DNA from: JBOFCO01 sp051646105
Lineage (GTDB): Bacteria > Pseudomonadota > Alphaproteobacteria > Rhodobacterales > Rhodobacteraceae
DNA length: 13,377 bases
Assembly: GCA_051646105.1 (NCBI GenBank)
Contig: JBOFCO010000069.1
Location: 1-13,377 of the forward strand
Direction: 5' to 3'
Shown here: positions 7,174 to 13,377 of the stretch, one piece after another
How positions within the stretch are numbered: position 1 is the first letter of the stretch
How the letters are laid out: every line of letters begins with the position of its first letter
The notes under the pieces: model-generated
Told to the model about the DNA's origin: nothing
Seen by the model: the letters and a program-made list of their open reading frames with translations, nothing else
Database searches by the model: none
Position numbers and translations under genes: made by a program

Positions 7174-7560
7174 GCGCTGGGCAGCTTTCGCGGCGTTATG
7201 GGAAATGGCCGCGCGCACAAGCGCGGTGAAGGCCGTATCGTTCAGGTCTTCGCCCTGATGAATATCGATGGCCCGGCGGGTGTTGCCTTCCATGCTGGCG
7301 TTGAACAATCCAGCGGGATCGTCCAGCGACGCACCTTGGGCAAAGGTCAGCTTGACCACCGCCTTGTAGGTTTCGCCCGTGCAGATGATGCCGTGCCGTG
7401 ACCAGACCGGAACGCCGCGCCATTTCCATTCCTCGATCACCTCAGGGTCGGCTGTCTGTATCAGCGCACGCACATGTGCCAGCATCGCACCGCGCCAGTC
7501 GCCCAGTTCCGCGATACGGCGATCAATGAGCACCGGTGCGCTTTCGCTGTCCTCCGTCAC
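7162..7560 (-). CDS. DUF1801 domain protein (first of two adjacent)
   Basis: 132 residues, cytoplasmic by the absence of a signal peptide or membrane segment. The recognisable block is EWKWRGVPVWSRHGIICTGE, then TYKAVVKLTFAQGASL, DDPAGLFNASMEGNTRRAI and DIHQGEDLNDTAFTALVRAA. This matches DUF1801-type small proteins (YdhG-like fold) of unknown function. The C-terminus is very basic (AAKAAQRKKR). The start is a GTG (7558-7560) that overlaps the stop of the upstream DUF1801 gene in a GTGA, and GGGGGA lies about 6 bases ahead, so the two are probably translated as a pair. Its stop is only 2 bp from the holA stop. Function is not known and I do not infer one. Confidence 0.82.
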   Translation of the reverse strand: MTEDSESAPVLIDRRIAELGDWRGAMLAHVRALIQTADPEVIEEWKWRGVPVWSRHGIICTGETYKAVVKLTFAQGASLDDPAGLFNASMEGNTRRAIDIHQGEDLNDTAFTALVRAAISHNAAKAAQRKKR

Positions 7561-7976
7561 ATCTTTTCCCCCGGCAAACGGCTGGCCTGTTTTATCCAGT
7601 CGGTGAACTGCGCCTTGTCCAGAACCTCGCCCTCGTGCACATGCAGATAGCGGACATCCTTCTGTTTCGACGCCACTGGCGGCGTGGGGTCAAGCAAGCC
7701 GCCCCGGAAAAACCCGACCTTCATGTAGCGGTCGAAGCAGTGATAGCTCACGAACCAGCCCTGCCCCTCGATCCCGTAAAGCGGCGTGTTCCATTTCACC
7801 GCCTTGCTGACCTGCGGGACTGCGGCAACGATCAGCCGGTCAAGCAGGTAGCCGACATCCTGCTTCCAGCCCGGAATTGCGGCCAGATAGGCCTCCACCG
7901 GCGCATCGCCGTAGCCCTTCGGTATTTGCGGATTGCCCCCGGAAAGCACGGCGGGCCCGGATTGCCGGTCTGTCAT
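7557..7976 (-). CDS. DUF1801 domain protein (second of two adjacent)
   Basis: 139 residues from the ATG at 7974-7976. Visible blocks are APVEAYLAAIPGWKQDVGYL, LDRLIVAAVPQVSKAVKWNT, PLYGIEGQGWFVSYHCFD, RYMKVGFFRGGLLDPTPP and VRYLHVHEGEVLDKAQFTDW. The order helix - AVKWNTPLYG - FVSY - MKVGFF is that of DUF1801 (YdhG-like) proteins, which have no established biochemical role. No signal peptide or transmembrane segment is seen. It shares the fold with the next gene but little sequence, so the pair is an old duplication or two separately acquired family members. An ATG two codons upstream (7980-7982) is nearly on top of the GGGAG site and is less likely. The gene lies 33 bp after the acyltransferase gene on the same strand. 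Confidence 0.83.
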   Translation of the reverse strand: MTDRQSGPAVLSGGNPQIPKGYGDAPVEAYLAAIPGWKQDVGYLLDRLIVAAVPQVSKAVKWNTPLYGIEGQGWFVSYHCFDRYMKVGFFRGGLLDPTPPVASKQKDVRYLHVHEGEVLDKAQFTDWIKQASRLPGEKM

Positions 7977-7983
7977 CGCCATT

Positions 7984-7988
7984 CTCCC
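7984..7988 (-). promoter_or_regulatory. Ribosome-binding site that decides the start of the second DUF1801 gene
   Basis: GGGAG on the minus strand. It has 7 bases to the ATG at 7974-7976 but only 1 base to the ATG at 7980-7982, so the downstream ATG (MTDRQ) is preferred. Confidence 0.6.
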
Positions 7989-8009
7989 TGAGTGGAGATT
8001 GCCACAGGG

Positions 8010-8591
8010 TCAGGGCCGCGCCAAGCCCTGCGGATCGTCTCGGGTGCCCACGACGCGGGCCGGATTGCCCACCGCGATACCGTTCGGCGGCACATCCTTG
8101 CGCACCAGCGCCCCCGCGCCGATGATTGCCCGATCGCCGATTTTCACACCGGGCAGGACGATTGCCCCATATCCCAGCCAGACATCATTGCCGATCACCA
8201 CGTCGGCTTCATCCATCGCCTGTTCCGTCACCGGGCTGCCTTCGTTGAACCGGTAATTGGATGTTGTCACCAGCACGTTCGGGGCAAACAGCACATCATC
8301 GCCCAGAACGATCCGCGCGCTGCCGTTTCCGGCCCACAGGCTGACATTTGCGCCGATGCTGACCCTGTCGCCGATATACAGATTGCGGGCGTTGGCAAAG
8401 CTGGCGGTGGGGCTGATCTTTGCGCCCTTGCCGATATGCGCCTGCCGCAGCTCCGCGACATGGGTATAGTTGTAATAGTTGATGACCTTGAACAGATGCG
8501 CCAGTGCCCGTGGGTCAAGGGTCGCCTTCAAAAGTCGCAGCAGCCGCTGCGGTTTTGACAGTTTCGCCTTTTGAACGGGGGCATCGGTCAT
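8010..8591 (-). CDS. Left-handed beta-helix (hexapeptide repeat) acyltransferase
   Basis: 193 residues. After a helical N-terminus (1-45: KPQRLLRLLKATLDP, LAHLFKVINYYNY) two runs of hexapeptide repeats follow. The first (about 51-110) has AHIGKGAKISPTASF and LYIGDRVSIGANVSLWAG. The second (about 131-182) has VVIGNDVWLGYGAIVLPGVK, IGDRAIIGAGALVRKDVPP and IAVGNPARVVG, the usual end of the maltose/galactoside and polysaccharide O-acetyltransferase group. Members form trimers and move an acetyl group from acetyl-CoA to a sugar hydroxyl; the substrate here cannot be read from the sequence. In the loop where these enzymes usually carry the catalytic His (SNHRF), this protein reads SNYRFN, and no His occurs after residue 52. 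AAAGGTGG lies 6 bases before the ATG. No polysaccharide cluster surrounds it. Confidence 0.85.
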   Translation of the reverse strand: MTDAPVQKAKLSKPQRLLRLLKATLDPRALAHLFKVINYYNYTHVAELRQAHIGKGAKISPTASFANARNLYIGDRVSIGANVSLWAGNGSARIVLGDDVLFAPNVLVTTSNYRFNEGSPVTEQAMDEADVVIGNDVWLGYGAIVLPGVKIGDRAIIGAGALVRKDVPPNGIAVGNPARVVGTRDDPQGLARP

Positions 8592-8646
8592 CGCATTCCA
8601 CCTTTGGTCATCTGCCGCGGAGCATTGGGGGCTTCGACCCGGTAAA

Positions 8647-9831
8647 TCAACGGTTTTTCACAAAGGCCGCCGCCGCAGCGCCGGCATGGCGTCCTGTGGC
8701 AAGGCAGGCCGTCAGCAGATAGCCACCCGTTGGCGCATCCCAGTCCAGCATCTCGCCACAGGCAAAGACGCCGGGAACGGCGCGCAACTCCAGTGCCTCA
8801 GTCAATGCGGTGTGTGCGATGCCGCCAGCGGTTGAAATCGCCTCGTCCATCGGGCGCGGTCCCTGGTGGCGTACCGGCAGCGTTTTGAGAAGCGTCGCAA
8901 GTGCCCGTGGGTCGGCTGGCAGCGGGCGGCCCCATTCCTGAAGCAACGCGATTTTTGCAGGCGACAGGCGCAGCGCCTTGCGCAGGTGGTTCGCAAGACT
9001 GTCCTTGCCGCGCCTGGTCAGTGCGCCGGTCAGATTGTCCACGCCCCTGTCAGGCAACAGGTCTATGGTAAGCGCCGCCCCGTCGCGCAAAGTCGCTGAC
9101 AAGGCATAGATGCCGCCACCTTCCAACCCTGCAGCGGAAATCACCAGTTCGCCCCGACTGCTTTGCCCATCGGCGAACAGAGCGATCCCCTTGACCGGCT
9201 GTCCGAAATGCGTGGTCATATGGGGCGACCACGCGACCCGCAGCCCGACATTCGAGGCAGCAAAGGGCGTGATTTCCACGCCTTTCCCTGTCAGCCACGG
9301 AACCCAGGCAGCATCGGACCCCAGCCGCGACCAGCTTGCACCGCCCAGCGCCAGGACGGTCGCAAGAGGGCAGATGCGGCGCGACCCCTCTGGCGTGTCG
9401 AAAACATGCGCATCACCATCAAGTCCTGTCCACCGCCAGCGGCGGCGCAGGTCAACCCCCGCCGCATCCAGGCGCGCCAGCCAGGCGCGCAGCAGGGGGG
9501 ATGCCTTCATCGCTACAGGAAACACGCGCCCTGTGCTGCCGGTGAACAGCGCCGCACCCAGCCCTTCCGCCCATTTGCGAACCTGTTCCGGGCCAAAGTC
9601 TGCCAGCAGAGGCGCCAGCCAGTCGCTGTCATAGCGGGCAGTGAAAACGGCAAGCTGTTCATCCTTGGTCAGGTTCAGCCCGGACTTCCCCGCCATCAGG
9701 AATTTCCGCGCCGGGCTGGCCTTTGCTTCCAGCACACGCACCTGCACCCCGGCAGCGACCAGCGTTTCTGCGGCCATCAATCCTGCGGGTCCGGCCCCGA
9801 TGACCAACACACCGTCAAACCGTTCCGCCAC
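8647..9831 (-). CDS. HI0933-like / TIGR03862-type FAD-dependent oxidoreductase
   Basis: 394 residues from the GTG start. The N-terminus carries the Rossmann FAD motif VLVIGAGPAGLMAAE (GAGPAG at 12-17), followed by VRVLEAKASPARKFLMAGKS and GLNLTKDE, a combination typical of the HI0933-like flavoproteins (BaiN/YhiN relatives). Further blocks are LATVLALGGASWSRLGSDAA, the insert around FGQPVKGIALFADGQ, GELVISAAGLEGGGIY, and a C-terminal FAD-binding segment with ISTAGGIAHTALTEALELRA, GVFACGEMLDWDAPTGGYLL. It probably oxidises or reduces an unknown small substrate in the cytoplasm. A TTG at 9844-9846 that overlaps the mscS stop (TTGA) would add five residues; the GTG is preferred because GAGAGAG lies 6 bases before it. 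The stop-to-start gap to mscS is 11 bp, so the two are likely cotranscribed. Confidence 0.9.
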   Translation of the reverse strand: MAERFDGVLVIGAGPAGLMAAETLVAAGVQVRVLEAKASPARKFLMAGKSGLNLTKDEQLAVFTARYDSDWLAPLLADFGPEQVRKWAEGLGAALFTGSTGRVFPVAMKASPLLRAWLARLDAAGVDLRRRWRWTGLDGDAHVFDTPEGSRRICPLATVLALGGASWSRLGSDAAWVPWLTGKGVEITPFAASNVGLRVAWSPHMTTHFGQPVKGIALFADGQSSRGELVISAAGLEGGGIYALSATLRDGAALTIDLLPDRGVDNLTGALTRRGKDSLANHLRKALRLSPAKIALLQEWGRPLPADPRALATLLKTLPVRHQGPRPMDEAISTAGGIAHTALTEALELRAVPGVFACGEMLDWDAPTGGYLLTACLATGRHAGAAAAAFVKNR

Positions 9832-9837
9832 GCCATA

Positions 9838-9844
9838 CTCTCTC
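9838..9844 (-). promoter_or_regulatory. Ribosome-binding site favouring the GTG start of the flavoprotein
   Basis: GAGAGAG on the minus strand, 6 bases before the GTG at 9829-9831. It overlaps the end of the mscS gene and the alternative TTG start, which has no site of its own. Confidence 0.5.
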
Positions 9845-11156
9845 AAACGGGCACCTTGCCCCTGATCTCTACCACACGATGCGGATAGGGCATTTCCACA
9901 TCCGCATCCTTCAGCGCGTTCCAGATCGCGAACATGACCGGCGAACGATACTTGTTTTTACCGTCATCGATACCGTTGACCCAGTATTCCACCGTGAAGT
10001 CTACCGAAGACTCGCCGAACGCCACCAGTTCGCAATCCGGCGCTGCCGGCGCATCCAGCACGAAAGGTAACACCGAAACGGCTTTTTCCACGATATCCGG
10101 CACTTTGTTGATATCGGTGTCATAACTGACGGAAAAAGCCACCTCATACCTGTTGGCACTGCCCTGATCCGAATAGTTCACCACGCGGCTGGTGATGAAG
10201 TGTTCGTTGGGCACCACGATCCACTTGCCATCGAAAGTTTCCAGAACACAGGCGCGCGCGGTCATCCTGACGATTGTGCCTTTTTCACCGCCGTCCAGTT
10301 CCACATAATCGCCGACGGTCGTCTGCCCTTCGACCAGAAGGATGATGCCGCTGATGAAATTGGCCGCAATCTGTTGCAGGCCAAGGCCGATGCCAACGCC
10401 AAGCGCACCACCGATGACAGCAAGTGCCGTCAGGTCGATGCCCATGATGTTCATCAGCAAAAGGAAGGCCGCGCCAAAGATCACCAGCTCGACCGCCTTG
10501 CTGGCCAGTTCGCGGGTCGCGGGGCGCAGTTCTTCCTGCGCCTTGATGTAGTCGCTGCTTTGCCGGTTCGACCAGTTGCCCAGCCAGAACAGCAGGCTGC
10601 CCGCGATCAGCCCCCGGATCAGCGCCATCGCCGTGAAAGAGATATTGCCAAGCGAAACGGTCATGCCGTTCAGCCAAGCACTCGTGTCGTCCAGCAGATC
10701 AAAGGTGTAAAGGGCGGCGATGGGCAAAAGAACATAGCGCCCGAGCAGCTTCAGGAACGGATCGGTCAGGACATTGCGCACGAAAACCCGCACAGCGAGG
10801 AACAGAAACACCCGCTTGCCAAAGGCGATCACCGCACCGGACCCGAATAGTGACCGGGTCAACCCTTCGCCTGCCGCCGTCAGACCATAGGCCAGAAGTG
10901 GCAGTGTCAGCGGCAAAAGGCTGACAACAAACGGCACGACCGCCCGAAACCGCCCCAGGCGGCTGAAATCACGCGACAGAAACCTTTCAAGCCGTGGTCG
11001 CAGACGGACCGAGATAAGCCATGCCAATGCAAAGGCTGCCACCAGCAAAGCGAACTGCGACCAGGCCGCCGGACTGGCCAGCCATATCAGCGCAAGTTCT
11101 TTACCTTGTTGGATGTAGACGAGGATCGTGTCGCCGAATGTCGTTCCGCTTTCCAT
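9843..11156 (-). CDS. MscS-family mechanosensitive ion channel
   Basis: 437 residues. About five or six hydrophobic segments precede the pore, among them WSQFALLVAAFALAWLISV, VVPFVVSLLPLTLPLLAYGL, VFLFLAVRVFV and AMALIRGLIAGSLLFWLGNW. The pore helix, about residues 240-275, reads TALAVIGGALGVGIGLGLQQ then IAANFISGIILLVEGQ, the Gly/Ala-rich TM3 of MscS. The beta domain follows: VGDYVELDGGEKGTIVRMTA and WIVVPNEHFITSRVVNYSD. The C-terminal alpha/beta domain ends in MPYPHRVVEIRGK, as in MscS. It is larger than E. coli MscS (286 residues) because of additional N-terminal helices. It would release solutes in response to membrane tension. GGAGG lies 9 bases before the ATG. The gene is first of a tight pair with the flavoprotein; two competing hairpins lie in its leader. 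Confidence 0.95.
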   Translation of the reverse strand: MESGTTFGDTILVYIQQGKELALIWLASPAAWSQFALLVAAFALAWLISVRLRPRLERFLSRDFSRLGRFRAVVPFVVSLLPLTLPLLAYGLTAAGEGLTRSLFGSGAVIAFGKRVFLFLAVRVFVRNVLTDPFLKLLGRYVLLPIAALYTFDLLDDTSAWLNGMTVSLGNISFTAMALIRGLIAGSLLFWLGNWSNRQSSDYIKAQEELRPATRELASKAVELVIFGAAFLLLMNIMGIDLTALAVIGGALGVGIGLGLQQIAANFISGIILLVEGQTTVGDYVELDGGEKGTIVRMTARACVLETFDGKWIVVPNEHFITSRVVNYSDQGSANRYEVAFSVSYDTDINKVPDIVEKAVSVLPFVLDAPAAPDCELVAFGESSVDFTVEYWVNGIDDGKNKYRSPVMFAIWNALKDADVEMPYPHRVVEIRGKVPV

Positions 11157-11177
11157 GACGTTCTGCCTCCGGCCCGG

Positions 11178-11210
11178 ATTTTTGGGGGGATGCCCCGGAA
11201 AAATGGGGCA
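11178..11210. repeat. Two overlapping inverted repeats in the mscS leader
   Basis: TGCCCC (11191-11196) pairs with GGGGCA (11205-11210) over an 8-base loop. The same left arm can instead pair inside a longer fold: ATTTTT (11178-11183) with AAAAAT (11199-11204), and GGGG (11186-11189) with CCCC (11193-11196). The folds exclude each other. The element lies just downstream of the crotonase gene and just upstream of the mscS ribosome site (CCTCC on the plus strand at 11166-11170). On the minus strand no T-run directly follows the TGCCCC/GGGGCA stem, so it is a poor intrinsic terminator. Confidence 0.45.
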
Positions 11211-11226
11211 CTTGGCAAGGTCACAT

Positions 11227-11862
11227 TTACGTCAGCCCGGCGGGCTGAAAACAGTGGGTTTTAAGTCTCGCAGCATGACCATCCGGCGCTTCAAAGGAGG
11301 GCGCGAACAACGCGCGGGTGTCTTCTTCCAGCCGGTCAGCAGAAAAGATGCGGTCGATCAGACCCCATTGCAGGGCCTCCTCGGCACCGATCTTCTGACC
11401 TGCGAGCAACAGCAGTTTCGCACGTGACGGACCAACCAGTGACGCCATCCGGGGTGCATCCGGTGGCTGCGGAAAATTGCCAAGCCGCATCACCGGATAA
11501 AAGAAACTCGCCTGCGGCACCGATACGCGCAGATCACAGGCCAGGGCAAGCCCGAACGCGCCGCCCGCAAGGGTGCCATTCAGGCAGGCAACTGACAGAC
11601 AAGGAAAATCTGCAAGTGCACGCGCTGCCCTCCCCCATGCAGGATCGGTGGCAAGGCCCTTTCCGATTTCGTCAAGATCGGCCCCGGCTGAAAAAACCTT
11701 GCCGGTTCCGGTCAGGATCAGGCCGCGCAGGTTGCCGTTCCGGGTCGCCTCTTCCGCAGCCTCTGCCACGGCGTTCAGAAGTCCGGCGGTCAGCGCATTC
11801 GCCTTTTCGGGACGGGCCAGACGGATGGTGCGGATACCACCTGAATCTGCGACATCAATCAT
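11227..11862 (-). CDS. Enoyl-CoA hydratase/isomerase (crotonase) family protein lacking both catalytic glutamates
   Basis: 211 residues from the ATG at 11860-11862, a little short for the family (about 250-260). The N-terminal crotonase core is clear: IRLARPEKANALT, LRGLILTGTGKVFSAGADLD and LNGTLAGGAFGLALACDLRV. The oxyanion-hole segments (SAGAD and AGGAFG) that hold the acyl-CoA thioester are present. In rat crotonase the motifs GGGCELA and GQPEILLG supply the two glutamates; here they read GGAFGLA (Gly104) and FYPVMRLG (Val124), so hydration chemistry is not expected. The C-terminal helices are shortened. It may bind acyl-CoA and catalyse another reaction, or be regulatory; substrate unknown. 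A TTG at 11881-11883 could add seven residues but has a poor ribosome site. The next gene downstream is mscS. Confidence 0.85.
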   Translation of the reverse strand: MIDVADSGGIRTIRLARPEKANALTAGLLNAVAEAAEEATRNGNLRGLILTGTGKVFSAGADLDEIGKGLATDPAWGRAARALADFPCLSVACLNGTLAGGAFGLALACDLRVSVPQASFFYPVMRLGNFPQPPDAPRMASLVGPSRAKLLLLAGQKIGAEEALQWGLIDRIFSADRLEEDTRALFAPSFEAPDGHAARLKTHCFQPAGLT

Positions 11863-11941
11863 GCTGGCCCCGAATTGTTTCAATTTCTGCAGGTGCAGTC
11901 ATGACAGGATGCGCGGCATCAGGCCAGCCCCCCGGAAAGAC

Positions 11942-11967
11942 TTGACGCCCCGTAAGCGGCAGATAAT
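11942..11967 (+). promoter_or_regulatory. Weak candidate promoter of the DUF2125 gene
   Basis: TTGACG at 11942-11947 and GATAAT at 11962-11967 each match the sigma70 boxes at five of six bases, but only 14 bp separate them instead of 16-18. A suboptimal promoter, or two unrelated matches, are both possible. It lies in the 136-bp divergent gap, with the start codon about 30 bases downstream. Confidence 0.3.
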
Positions 11968-11998
11968 TGTCGGCCCGACTTTAGATGAAGGGTTCATT

Positions 11999-13377
11999 AT
12001 GGCACACTCGAACAATATTCTGCGCGTCGGCACGCTGGCGCTTCTGCTTGGCACGACCTCTGCACAAGCGGAAGTTACCGCAGCCCAGGTCTGGCAGGAC
12101 TGGAAGGACTATTCCGCAAGCATCGGCCAGACGATGACAGCAGGCGCCGAGGCGGTCGAAGGCGATACGCTGAAACTGAGCAACGTCACAATTTCCTCTG
12201 AAGTTCCCGATGGGTCTTTCACCGGTTCGATTGATGAAGTGCGCTTCCGTGATGTCGGCGACGGCACGGTGGAAATCACACTGTCACCCGAATATCCGCT
12301 GGTGGTGAAATCCAAACCTGCGGAGGGCGAGGCGCTTGACCTGAATCTGCTCGTCAAGATGCCGGACGCCAAGATGGTCGCCTCCGGCGGCGCGGGCGAA
12401 ATCGCCTACGCGATCACCGCGCCAAGCGTGGGGCTGGCAGTCACCAACATGACGGTCGACGGCAAGCCGGTCGATGCCAAGATCGATGCAGGCATCACCA
12501 ACATGACCGGCACCTATATCAGCAAGACGGGTGAAACCCGTACGCTGGCCACGGAATTTGCCGCAGACGCCATGAATGTGAATGTGGCGGTTACCGACGC
12601 CGAGGCTGGCAACAACTTCAGCCTGATCGGCACGGCCGAAACGGTGAAGGGCAAGTCGGATTCGATCATCCCCGGCATGATCAACATGGCCGACATGGGT
12701 GCCGCGCTGGGTGCCGGTTTCGCTGGCAACGGCACTGTCACCACCGGCAAGGTCAACTATGACTTCAAGGCCACCGACGCCTCGGGAGAGGTCACCGGCA
12801 ACTTCGCGGCCGCCGACAGCAGCCTCGCCTTCAACATGGACAAGACGAAACTGTCCTATGCAGGTGGATCGCACAATGTCGCGCTTTCCGTCGCCGGTGC
12901 CCAGATCCCCTTTCCGATCAACCTGACCGGCACTGAGATGAGCTTTGACCTGCTGATGCCGGTCAGCAAGGGCGATGCGCCGCAGGATTTCCGGTACGTG
13001 ACCAAGCTGGTCGAGCTTTCGATGAACGACGAGCTGTGGGCCATGGTCGACCCGACCGCCCAACTGCCCCATGATCCGGTTTCGCTGGTGGTCGACACCA
13101 ACGGCACCGCGACGCTGACGGCAGATTTCTTTGATCCGGCCACCACTGCGCCCGGCGCACCGGCCCCTGGTCAGATCGACAGCCTGAACATCAATGCCCT
13201 GCAACTGAAAGCGGTCGGGGCAGAGCTGACAGGCAATGGCGCCCTGACTTTCGACAACGCAGACACGACCACCTATCCGGGCATGCCGAAGCCGGTTGGA
13301 AAGGTCAGCCTGCAGCTTGCCGGTGGCAACGCGCTGCTGGACAAGCTGGTTGCCATGGGTCTGATCCCCGAAGATCA
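11999..13377 (+). CDS. Secreted DUF2125 domain protein, 3' end beyond the window
   Basis: 459 codons are present with no stop, so the gene continues to the right. The N-terminus is a Sec signal peptide: a polar start, hydrophobic LALLLG, and a cut after AQA (residues 22-24) before Glu25. GAAGGG lies 6 bases before the ATG. The mature protein begins TAAQVWQDWKDY, which fits what I recall of Rhodobacteraceae DUF2125 proteins. It is then a long run of short beta strands with regular hydrophobic spacing, acidic and poor in Arg and Cys, with many Thr/Asn/Gly/Ala residues, which suggests an elongated beta-rich periplasmic or outer-membrane-linked protein. Examples are SLIGTAETVKGKSD and MADMGAALGAGF. 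Residues 381-390 form a short Pro/Ala/Thr-rich linker. DUF2125 has no established function. The gene is divergent from the crotonase gene. Confidence 0.85.
   Translation, partial: MAHSNNILRVGTLALLLGTTSAQAEVTAAQVWQDWKDYSASIGQTMTAGAEAVEGDTLKLSNVTISSEVPDGSFTGSIDEVRFRDVGDGTVEITLSPEYPLVVKSKPAEGEALDLNLLVKMPDAKMVASGGAGEIAYAITAPSVGLAVTNMTVDGKPVDAKIDAGITNMTGTYISKTGETRTLATEFAADAMNVNVAVTDAEAGNNFSLIGTAETVKGKSDSIIPGMINMADMGAALGAGFAGNGTVTTGKVNYDFKATDASGEVTGNFAAADSSLAFNMDKTKLSYAGGSHNVALSVAGAQIPFPINLTGTEMSFDLLMPVSKGDAPQDFRYVTKLVELSMNDELWAMVDPTAQLPHDPVSLVVDTNGTATLTADFFDPATTAPGAPAPGQIDSLNINALQLKAVGAELTGNGALTFDNADTTTYPGMPKPVGKVSLQLAGGNALLDKLVAMGLIPED

Noticed and set aside
11873..11898. Short palindromes AATTG TTT CAATT and CTGCA GG TGCAG in the divergent gap
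   Set aside because: Arms of five bases are too short to separate from chance, and I see no promoter at the right distance.
12284..13204. 306-codon open frame on the minus strand opposite the DUF2125 gene
   Set aside because: The plus-strand frame has a signal peptide, a ribosome site and family-like sequence; the antisense frame has neither motifs nor a good start context.
1..13377. Search for CRISPR arrays, insertion sequences, toxin-antitoxin or defence genes, tRNA and other RNA genes
   Set aside because: No repeated spacer pattern, transposase, paired inverted ends, tRNA-like stem set or defence-type domain was seen by eye; a covariance-model search was not possible.

Overview
The window looks like chromosomal DNA from an alphaproteobacterium of the Rhodobacteraceae (Paracoccus/Rhodobacter/Roseobacter type). 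The basis is high GC content, a small porin of the kind these bacteria carry, the block DUF3576 lipoprotein - leuS - lptE - holA, and a DUF2125 gene. No database search was run, so names rest on motifs and recalled family sequences. I saw no rRNA, tRNA, CRISPR array, insertion sequence or phage gene. Most of the window is ordinary core genome.

Layout. The left edge holds the 3' end of an amylosucrase-type GH13 gene (+). It converges on yggS (-), a PLP-homeostasis protein, with only 3 bp between them. Next comes a strong intrinsic terminator and the porin gene (-) that it serves. A leader of about 345 bp separates the porin from the divergent forward-strand block: a DUF3576 lipoprotein, leuS, lptE and holA. 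The last three overlap (14 bp and 4 bp) and are probably translated as a coupled unit. A short terminator that includes the holA stop codon closes this block.

From about 7.16 to 11.86 kb every gene is on the minus strand. In transcription order they are a crotonase-fold protein, an MscS-type channel, an HI0933-like flavoprotein, a hexapeptide acyltransferase and two DUF1801 proteins. Gaps are short (overlap to about 70 bp), so much of this could be one or two operons, although no single pathway links the genes. At the right edge a secreted DUF2125 protein (+) is divergent from the crotonase gene and runs off the window without a stop codon.

The main points of interest are at residue or small-site level: a crotonase paralog lacking both canonical catalytic glutamates, an acyltransferase with Tyr where the catalytic His is expected, competing hairpins in the mscS leader, and a terminator folded over two convergent stop codons. 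I did not find a convincing new defence system or mobile system.
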